From positions 62,001 to 126,000 of the forward strand of contig JADKDL010000002.1 in NCBI GenBank assembly GCA_016714605.1: a stretch of 64,000 bases of DNA, read 5' to 3'. The notes below the pieces were generated by a model. The model was not told the DNA's origin, searched no databases, and was given only the letters and a program-made list of their open reading frames with translations. Every line of letters begins with the position of its first letter. Within the stretch, counting starts at the first letter, position 1. This document shows positions 57,969-64,000 of the stretch, piece by piece. Made by a program: the position numbers and the translations under genes. The DNA is from Bacteroidales bacterium. Lineage in GTDB: Bacteria > Bacteroidota > Bacteroidia > Bacteroidales > UBA1715.

Positions 57969-58394
57969 ATGAAATTCCATTGGAAATTAGTTTTGCCCTT
58001 GACAATTATCTCGTTTGTGATTTTTACAAAGTGGTGGTATGTTGAAGTTGTTGACGGACCACCAGAAATATTAACCGGATTTCCACTGCCTTATATGTGT
58101 CCGGGTTGGCACACCTCGCTCTCATTACAAATTTTTGTTTCAGGATTGATTATTGACTTCCTGACCTATTTTGCCTTTTGGTCAATTCTAACACTTATTG
58201 TAAACCGATTTGTAATAAAAATAAAGTTGCATAAATTTCTTACCATTTTTCTCTTGACTGTAGCCGGACTATTATCTGCCGGAATGATTTTTATTGGCAG
58301 TAACCCCGATAATATTTACACAATTAATAGAGACTTTGAAATAGAAATACTTGATTCGGGCTATAAATTTATTTGGGAGAATCAAGAGCATTAG
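57969..58394 (+). CDS. Small integral membrane protein of unknown function
   Basis: 141 residues with about three membrane helices (LVLPLTIISFVIFTKWWYV; IFVSGLIIDFLTYFAFWSIL; FLTIFLLTVAGLLSAGMIFI). The loop GFPLPYMCPGWHTSLSLQ between the first two is Pro/Cys-rich. I do not recognise a family. Confidence 0.65.
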   Translation: MKFHWKLVLPLTIISFVIFTKWWYVEVVDGPPEILTGFPLPYMCPGWHTSLSLQIFVSGLIIDFLTYFAFWSILTLIVNRFVIKIKLHKFLTIFLLTVAGLLSAGMIFIGSNPDNIYTINRDFEIEILDSGYKFIWENQEH

Positions 58395-58731
58395 GAAATC
58401 ATTCTAAAACTGCCTGAACCACGATTATTCTGATTCTATTGATTTGTATGATTTTTATAAAGGAGCATAGCTCTGAAATCTTCTTAGCAATATGAGATAA
58501 AAGAATAAGGGACGTAGTCCTGACATCTTAATAATTAAAATAGCAATAAACGATAACGGAATATTTTGGATATATTAATGAAAAAAATTACTTTAGAAGG
58601 CTAAATAAACAAAGCAGATATTTTCGAAATAGAAAAGGGGAGATGTTGTATTGGAACTTTATAGGGTTACTTAACAAGCTCCTTATTATTATAGATTAGA
58701 ATCATATGAACGAATTAATAAATATTTAAAA
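58395..58731. other. Intergenic region with a partial dispersed repeat
   Basis: No gene. 58459-58529 matches the right half of the fold-back element at 60672-60810 (GGAGCATAGCTCTGAAATCT, GAGATAAAAGAATAAGGGAC). 58540-58600 weakly resembles 56435-56490, perhaps remains of a duplicated segment. Confidence 0.55.
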
Positions 58732-59217
58732 ATGAATCGGATATTATATTTGATAATTCTAACTGTTTTTTTGCAAAGCTGTTTGTCTGTAGCCCGAATT
58801 AGTGATTTCCCAACCACATCGGAAAGTATAGATTTTGACCAGTATTCGAAAGAAAGAATGGATAATAAAGAACCGTTTTGGACATTGGAAACTTCTTATG
58901 AATATTACATTGAAGAGAACTTTACTTTAGAGAAAATTAAGTTAATTGGGTTAATTACAAATGCATTAAAAAATAATGGATATAGAATATTTATTTCTGA
59001 TCAAGATAGTCAGTATATCATAGGAAAACGCGGATTGAGAGCCAACGAATGGAATACAAGAACAGGTGTGTATTACAAAATTGATTCGATACAAAATAAG
59101 ACTCAGATTTATATAAAAAGTAGGATAACCCAAGATATTACTGGTGGACCGAGAGATAATAGAGCAAAAAAAGTTGGGGTTAATCTTGAAATGTTGATTA
59201 AAAAAGGGGATGAATAA
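58732..59217 (+). CDS. Lipoprotein of unknown function
   Basis: 161 residues with a lipoprotein signal (MNRILYLIILTVFLQSCLSV, lipobox LQSC). The mature part has an alpha/beta pattern (TLEKIKLIGLITNALKNNGY, IYIKSRITQDITGG) but no motif I recognise. Near-identical context of lone lipoproteins and repeats suggests accessory DNA. Confidence 0.6.
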   Translation: MNRILYLIILTVFLQSCLSVARISDFPTTSESIDFDQYSKERMDNKEPFWTLETSYEYYIEENFTLEKIKLIGLITNALKNNGYRIFISDQDSQYIIGKRGLRANEWNTRTGVYYKIDSIQNKTQIYIKSRITQDITGGPRDNRAKKVGVNLEMLIKKGDE

Positions 59218-59392
59218 AAATCTGCTAATTGACGGTTGTACCGTCAATTTATTTCTTCACCAACGTCAATTTCTTCACTTACGTTTTAAAACTTTGGCAA
59301 AGTTTTCACCCACCCCATAATAAAAAATAAACCGCCAGTTGTTTTTGATATTTCTTTTTTTTGTAATATTTGAAAAACCTTTTTGTTACTAA
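59218..59392. other. Intergenic repeats before the second 21-bp array
   Basis: GACGGTTGTACCGTC (59230) is a short palindrome. AAACTTTGGCAAAGTTT (about 59288-59304) is another and recurs at 60597-60613. A TTCACTNACG motif nearby recurs around 60515. No gene seen. Confidence 0.5.
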
Positions 59393-59456
59393 AACGGCGC
59401 TGACGAAAGGGAAAAATGCAAAAAAAATCATACAAAGTCAAATAATTATGGTTAGA

Positions 59457-59708
59457 CGGCATAAGAAAATGGTTCACCGGCATGAAATAATGATAAAACG
59501 GCAAGAAATTTTCGTTCAACGGCACTATAAAATGAAAACTAGGCAGGAGATTTTAGCAACTAGGCAGGAAATTTTCGTTCAAGGGCATGAAATTTTAGAA
59601 AAAAGGCAGGAGATTTTCGTTCAAGGGCAAGAAATTTTCGTTCAAGGGCACAAAGTTTTCATTCCACCGCACAAAGAAATGACAAAACCGCTCGGTGAAG
59701 TCATTTTC
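59457..59708. repeat. Second degenerate 21-bp-period array, 12 units in register
   Basis: Anchors of the type (C/A/G)GGCA recur at 59457, 59478, 59499, 59520, 59541 and every 21 bp to 59688 (the last two read CCGC). A frequent unit is GGGCAAGAAATTTTCGTTCA. Weaker units may extend back to about 59394. The plus-strand frame stays open (59370-59720) and encodes heptads such as RQEIFVQ. The unit sequence differs from the array at 4523, but the period is identical and both contain GTTCA followed by a G-rich trio. Whether it is translated is unknown. Confidence 0.85.
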
Positions 59709-59950
59709 AATGGCCCATGAGCCAAAATATTTGGCACAAGTCCACAAATTATGGGTCATAAGACAAATAACTGAAAGGGTAGACAAATAAACTATCACTG
59801 TTATTAATTAAAAAAAGAAACATGAACAAACAAATTGAAGAATCGAGCTATTTGTAAGTTTGTAGTACACTTGAATTTGTAACTTTTACCAATAAAGGGT
59901 ATTGGCACATATATAAAAATGCTACTTTTAACGCAGTTTGATAAAAATGA
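59709..59950. other. Intergenic region after the second array
   Basis: No gene. ATTTGGCACA appears at about 59730; the same string occurs in the flank of the first array (about 4881) and a shorter version (TTGGCACA) at about 59913. Spacing does not fit a sigma-54 promoter. Confidence 0.4.
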
Positions 59951-59956
59951 ATGATA

Positions 59957-60454
59957 ATGAATACAGAATACTCAATTGATAAAACAAAAATGCTTGAACC
60001 TATTAAAAAATCAAAATGGTTTTATTCTTTTTTGATTTTTGGTTTTTTAATTAATTTTTATTTCTTAGGATTATTAGCTTTAATGATTATTTTGGGAATG
60101 TTCAGTATATTGATAGTTTTTCAAATGGTATTGCAATTTCAATATTATCAGCATGATAAAAACACTAAAATGATTGTTGATTATGGAAATAGGATTATTA
60201 AATTCAGTAATAATTCTGTTGAAATATATATTAAATTTGAGGATATTCAGCTTATACAGAGATTTAAGGGAAGCAAAAATGCAAAATCTTTTGATAATAA
60301 TATAATACCATCAAGCTTTTACAACTGGACAAGAATAATAGCTAAAAATGGAATTTCGTATTCTTTCTCTGATTTCATTAAAGAGGATTTAAATATTTTT
60401 GGGATAAAGAGACAAGAGAAGATTATACCTTTCTTAAATCTGATAATAAAATAA
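59957..60454 (+). CDS. Membrane protein with PH-like (YcxB-type) C-terminal domain
   Basis: 165 residues from the ATG at 59957 (MNTEYSIDKTKMLEPIKKSK); an ATG two codons earlier is also possible. Two close membrane helices (WFYSFLIFGFLINFYFLGLL and ALMIILGMFSILIVFQMVLQ) are followed by a small beta-rich domain (YGNRIIKFSNNSVEIYIKFE ... WTRIIAKNGISYSF). This resembles YcxB-like or bacterial PH-domain membrane proteins; the match is by architecture only. Function unknown. Confidence 0.55.
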   Translation: MNTEYSIDKTKMLEPIKKSKWFYSFLIFGFLINFYFLGLLALMIILGMFSILIVFQMVLQFQYYQHDKNTKMIVDYGNRIIKFSNNSVEIYIKFEDIQLIQRFKGSKNAKSFDNNIIPSSFYNWTRIIAKNGISYSFSDFIKEDLNIFGIKRQEKIIPFLNLIIK

Positions 60455-60671
60455 ACATGATTAGCAACGTAGTATTAGACACTGTCTATTTATATCTTCA
60501 GCCTACGTGAGTGTCTTCACTGACGTTTTCTCCATAGCTTTCGCGGTTCACTTCACTATGATAAAAAATCTTCGTACAAACGAAGTCTAAGCTTTCAACT
60601 TTGGCAAAGTTTGACAAAAGAAGTGTACCATAAAATTTAAATAAGTAACATTTTATAGTTATTAAGATTTC
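60455..60671. other. Intergenic region with short palindromes
   Basis: No gene. It contains CAACTTTGGCAAAGTTTG (60596-60613), also found near 59288, and TCTTCGTACAAACGAAG, a hairpin-forming sequence (about 60570). Repeat-rich spacer DNA. Confidence 0.5.
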
Positions 60672-60810
60672 AGGACTAACGTCCCTAATAAAGATTATTT
60701 GAAATTATGCTACGAAGATAAATGGAATAACATCCATTATACAAAAAGGAGCGTAGCTCTGAAATCTTCGTAGAAGAAATATGAGATAAAAGAATAAGGG
60801 ACGTCGTCCT
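60672..60810. mobile_element. MITE-like fold-back element of about 139 bp
   Basis: The ends AGGACTAACGTCCCT (60672-60686) and AGGGACGTCGTCCT (60797-60810) are inverted repeats with one or two mismatches. A nested pair CTACGAAGAT / ATCTTCGTAG and the small hairpins ATGGA..TCCAT and GAGC-gta-GCTC lie inside. The right half recurs at 58459-58529 in the same orientation. Non-coding, so if mobile it would depend on a transposase elsewhere. Confidence 0.55.
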
Positions 60811-60861
60811 GTCATCTTTAAATCAAAATAGCAAAAAAAAATATCTTGCTCCACTTATACT

Positions 60862-60921
60862 CAAAAAAAAAACTTCCAAAGTATCTTTTTCTTACACAGA
60901 AAAAAAACACTTTGGAAGTTA
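60862..60921 (-). terminator. Terminator for the T9SS repeat protein
   Basis: On the minus strand AACTTCCAAAGT and ACTTTGGAAGTT pair around about 26 nt, followed by at least ten T. It lies 27 bp beyond the stop at 60948. Confidence 0.82.
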
Positions 60922-60947
60922 CAATATCTAAAATAAACTACCCTCTA

Positions 60948-63900
60948 TTATTTAGTAACAATAAAAGGTATCTTTTCTTCTCCAAATAATACATAATATA
61001 TTCCACTCGATAATTCTGAAATGTTTATTTCAATTTCATCATTATCTGACAATTCATATTCGGCAATTTTAATTCCTAACAAACTAGAAATTATCACATT
61101 TTTATTGATAACATTCTCGGTGTTTTCTACTCTCACATTTATAAACTCAGATGCTGGTGATGGATAAACCGTAACATTCACAGAACTTTCAGACGCGAGT
61201 CTTTCTTCTTCTATAATTGAATATGAACTTTTCAATAAACTAGACTTACAGACTGCAATATTCTTCAATAAGTAATTCGTTGATATATTCTGAGTATTCA
61301 TAACCAAATAAATAACCAAATAAGCAGTATTTGAAGTTGCTGTAGCGGTAACTTCTACGCTTTTGTTGGTAAATGTACTTGAAGAGTATCCTGCTGGTAA
61401 CGAGGTCAACGGCACAACATAATTTGTTGGCGCATTCCAACTTCTTGATGTCGCAAAACCAACCTTCATAGAAGTAACGCGCGACTGTAAATCTTTAATA
61501 TCTAAAGAAACGCTGTATTTTTGTCCAGCAACAATTTGATACGGCACAGCAGTCTGCATCAAATAAACATCATTCTTACCCCAAGCTCTTTGAGTGAATT
61601 TCAATTCGCTTTCGGTATTTGTAAATACAGCTCCGGCAGACTGGTCATTCCAATCGTTCAAGGCAACCCACTGGTTGAATAATGGCTTTGGAATGGTATT
61701 ACAATCGTTTTCAGGTACAAATACATCAACAATGATATTATCTACAAAACCACCATCGGCAGTTGTAACGGTAATTGTTGCTGAGCCTTCAGTAACGGCA
61801 GTTATACTTCCAAGAGCATTTACACTCACTATACTAGAATTGCTACTACTCCAAACTACTGCTTTATTTGCAGCATTTGTAGGTAATACAGTTGCAGTTA
61901 ACGAAGCAGTTTTACCAACTTCAACTTCTAGCAAGTCGCCTTGAGCTATGGTAACACCAGTAACAGCAACCGGAGCAGCCAACACGGTAAGCAACATACT
62001 TGAAGATGCTACATCGCCATCGGCATCGGTAACCTGCATTACTATTTCATAGATTCCAGCTTGTACTATATTTGTTACAATTGGTGAAACTGTTCCTGCG
62101 CTTAACAATTGCAGCGGTTCAGGCGCTGTCCACTGAATTGTATAAGGTGGATTGCCCGAAGTAATAGTTCCTGACAGGGTGGTTGATTCAATTGGCATTT
62201 GTACCGTTCTTGCAGCTCCTGCCGATACTATTGGTAATAAATCTGCAGGTATAACATTTACAGTTATCTCGTCGGTAAATGAACCATCAACCGTAGTTAC
62301 TACTATTTGAGTTTCACCTATTGCATTGGCAGTAACCACGCCTGTTTGAGAAACGGTAGCAAACAAACTATTTACACTACTCCAAACCACTGCTTTATTT
62401 GCAGCATTTGTAGGTAATACAGTTGCAGTTAACGAAGCTGTTTTACCTACTTCAACTTCTAGCAAGTCGCCTTGAGCTATGGTAACACCAGTAACAGCAA
62501 CCGGAGCAGCCAATACGGTAAGCAACATACTTGAAGATGCTACATCGCCATCGGCATCGGTAACCTGCATTACTATTTCATAAATTCCGGCTTGTACTAT
62601 ATTTGTTACAATTGGAGAAACGGTACCTGCACTCAATAATTGTAAAGGCTCAAGTGCTGTCCACTGTATTGTATAAGGTGGATTGCCCGAGGTAATAGTT
62701 CCTGACAGGGTGGTTGATTCAATTGGCATTTGTACCGTTCTTGCAGCTCCTGCCGATACTATTGGAACTAAATCAGCAGGTATAACTTTTATGGTAATCT
62801 CATCGGTAAATGCACCATCAACCGTAGTTACTACTATTTGAGTTTCACCTATTGCATTGGCAGTAACCACGCCTGTTTGAGAAACGGTAGCAACCAAACT
62901 ATTTACACTACTCCAAACCACTGCTTTATTTGCAGCGTTTGCAGGTAAAACATTTGCAGTTAAAGAAGCTGTTTTACCTACTTCAACTTCTAGCAAATCG
63001 CCTTGAGCTATGGTAACACCAGTAACAGCAACCGGAGCAGCCAACACGGTAAGCAACATACTTGAAGATGCTACATCGCCATCGGTATCGGTTACGGTCA
63101 TTAGTATTTCGTATACTCCAGCTTGAACTATATTAGTTACAATTGGTGAAACGGTACCTGCACTTAATAATTGCAGCGGTTCAGGAGCTGTCCACTGAAT
63201 TGTATAAGGTGGATTGCCCGAAGTAATAGTTCCTGATAGAGTGGTTGATTCAATTGGCATTTGTACCGTTCTTGCAGCTCCTGCCGATACTATTGGTAAT
63301 AAATCTGCAGGTATAACTTTTACAGTTATCTCGTCGGTAAATGAACCATCAACCGTAGTTACTACTATTTGAGTTTCACCTATTGCATTTGCTGTAACTA
63401 AGCCTGTTTGAGAAACGGTAGCAACCAAACTATTTACACTAGCCCAAACCACTGCTTTATTTGCAGCATTTGTAGGTAATACAGTTGCAGTTAAAGAAGC
63501 TGTTTTGCCAACTTCAACTTCTAGCAAGTCGCCTTGAGCTATGGTAACACCAGTAACAGCAACCGGAGCAGCCAACACGGTAAGCAACATACTTGCTGAA
63601 GCAACATCGCCATCGGCATCGGTAACTTGCATTACTATTTCATAAATTCCGGCTTGTACTATATTAGTTACAATTGGTGAAACGGTACCTGCGCTCAATA
63701 ATTGCAGTGGTTCAGGTGCTGTCCATTGAATTGTATAAGGCGGATTGCCCGAGGTAATTGTTCCTGATAGGGTGGTTGATTCAATTGGCATTTGTACCGT
63801 TCTTGCAGCTCCTGCCGATACTACTGGAATTAAATTCGCATCTTCAACCTTCAACAAAACTTCTCCAAAAAGAGATGGATTCTGCCAAGCATTATCATTG

Positions 63901-64000
63901 GTGCCATTCCACATTATTTTAGAATCTCTTCCTCCGCCTAAATCGTCATCGTTTACACCTATCTCAATACCCAATAGATGTCCGTCTTGCGGTGTTACGC
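60948..64000 (-). CDS. T9SS cargo protein with CBM9-like, PKD-like and BIG2 repeats (5' end outside window)
   Basis: At least 1017 residues; the start lies beyond the right edge (the frame is open through 64000). The first visible part, LLGIEIGVNDDDLGGGRDSK ... AWQNPSLFGEVLL, resembles the end of a CBM9-like carbohydrate-binding domain. Four modules of 177 residues follow, each a PKD-like half (SAGAARTVQMPIESTTLSGT ... VTDADGDVAS) and a BIG2 Ig-like half (VAVTGVTIAQGDLLEVEVGK ... ATVLPTNAANKAVVWSSVNS). Then come a carbohydrate-binding-like domain (WGKNDVYLMQTAVPYQIVAG) and a type A T9SS sorting domain (VTVYPSPASEFINVRVENTE ... ISELSSGIYYVLF). Likely a surface adhesin or glycan-active protein. 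The catalytic part, if any, is not in the window. Confidence 0.85.
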   Translation of the reverse strand, partial: VTPQDGHLLGIEIGVNDDDLGGGRDSKIMWNGTNDNAWQNPSLFGEVLLKVEDANLIPVVSAGAARTVQMPIESTTLSGTITSGNPPYTIQWTAPEPLQLLSAGTVSPIVTNIVQAGIYEIVMQVTDADGDVASASMLLTVLAAPVAVTGVTIAQGDLLEVEVGKTASLTATVLPTNAANKAVVWASVNSLVATVSQTGLVTANAIGETQIVVTTVDGSFTDEITVKVIPADLLPIVSAGAARTVQMPIESTTLSGTITSGNPPYTIQWTAPEPLQLLSAGTVSPIVTNIVQAGVYEILMTVTDTDGDVASSSMLLTVLAAPVAVTGVTIAQGDLLEVEVGKTASLTANVLPANAANKAVVWSSVNSLVATVSQTGVVTANAIGETQIVVTTVDGAFTDEITIKVIPADLVPIVSAGAARTVQMPIESTTLSGTITSGNPPYTIQWTALEPLQLLSAGTVSPIVTNIVQAGIYEIVMQVTDADGDVASSSMLLTVLAAPVAVTGVTIAQGDLLEVEVGKTASLTATVLPTNAANKAVVWSSVNSLFATVSQTGVVTANAIGETQIVVTTVDGSFTDEITVNVIPADLLPIVSAGAARTVQMPIESTTLSGTITSGNPPYTIQWTAPEPLQLLSAGTVSPIVTNIVQAGIYEIVMQVTDADGDVASSSMLLTVLAAPVAVTGVTIAQGDLLEVEVGKTASLTATVLPTNAANKAVVWSSSNSSIVSVNALGSITAVTEGSATITVTTADGGFVDNIIVDVFVPENDCNTIPKPLFNQWVALNDWNDQSAGAVFTNTESELKFTQRAWGKNDVYLMQTAVPYQIVAGQKYSVSLDIKDLQSRVTSMKVGFATSRSWNAPTNYVVPLTSLPAGYSSSTFTNKSVEVTATATSNTAYLVIYLVMNTQNISTNYLLKNIAVCKSSLLKSSYSIIEEERLASESSVNVTVYPSPASEFINVRVENTENVINKNVIISSLLGIKIAEYELSDNDEIEINISELSSGIYYVLFGEEKIPFIVTK
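61700..63830 (-). repeat. Four tandem 531-bp coding repeats
   Basis: The string ATTGGCATTTGTACCGTTCT recurs at 62191, 62722, 63253 and 63784, spaced exactly 531 bp (177 codons). Adjacent units differ by few substitutions, many of them synonymous or in shared blocks, indicating recent duplication or gene conversion. The unit nearest the C-terminus has a diverged BIG2 half (IVSVNALGSITAVTEGSATI). Confidence 0.92.

Noticed and set aside
59370..59720. The heptad ORF over the second array as an ordinary gene
   Set aside because: The only support is the open frame, which the 21-bp period alone can produce. No ribosome site, domain or signal was seen, so I list the DNA repeat instead.
59720..59935. 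TTGGCACA strings as sigma-54 promoters
   Set aside because: The GC element is not found at the required distance from the GG in any of the three occurrences.

Overview
The window is AT-rich chromosomal DNA from a member of the Bacteroidota, probably an anaerobic Bacteroidales-like or environmental lineage. The evidence is a Bacteroidota-style ribosomal protein cluster with zinc-free S14 and L36, promoter boxes of the TAnnTTTG type, type IX secretion (T9SS) C-terminal sorting domains, a DUF4290 gene in front of murA, and ferredoxin-type 2-oxoacid oxidoreductase genes (korAB). I cannot place it at genus level.

Layout. 1-6500 is an accessory region. It holds a Septu-like ATPase plus HNH nuclease pair (minus strand), a conserved accessory gene beside a 16-unit array of 21-bp repeats, GC-rich palindromes, and a possible mobile cassette with an unknown gene and gene relics. 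6500-12310 holds a Crp/Fnr regulator, a ribbon-helix-helix-like gene with a dGTPase, uvrB and an aminotransferase. 12328-19486 (minus) holds a TonB-like protein, glutamate dehydrogenase, a HAMP/GAF sensor and a gingipain-like C25 protease with a T9SS tail, all frame-disrupted. 19634-28000 holds dnaJ-grpE, panE, a secreted protein, murA with DUF4290, and a PcrA/UvrD helicase. 28152-45135 is one long co-directional str-S10-spc-alpha ribosomal cluster (rpsL to rplQ, with fusA, secY, infA and rpoA), closed by a terminator and followed by enolase. 46783-56309 holds a lipoprotein, a complete RND efflux operon (adaptor, pump, TolC-like channel; minus) and korAB. 56371-60950 is a second accessory, repeat-rich region with lipoproteins, a GNAT acetyltransferase, small membrane proteins, a second 21-bp-period array and a fold-back element. 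From 60948 to the right edge is a large T9SS cargo protein built from four nearly identical 531-bp repeats; it is cut by the window end.

A property of the whole window is that many genes, including the indispensable fusA, rpsH, murA and korAB, are broken by single-base indels, most of them in homopolymer runs. I read these as sequence errors and not as gene decay, so frameshifted genes are listed once over their full span. The strongest candidates for unfamiliar biology are the two 21-bp-period arrays (one abutting a conserved gene) and the Septu-like pair.
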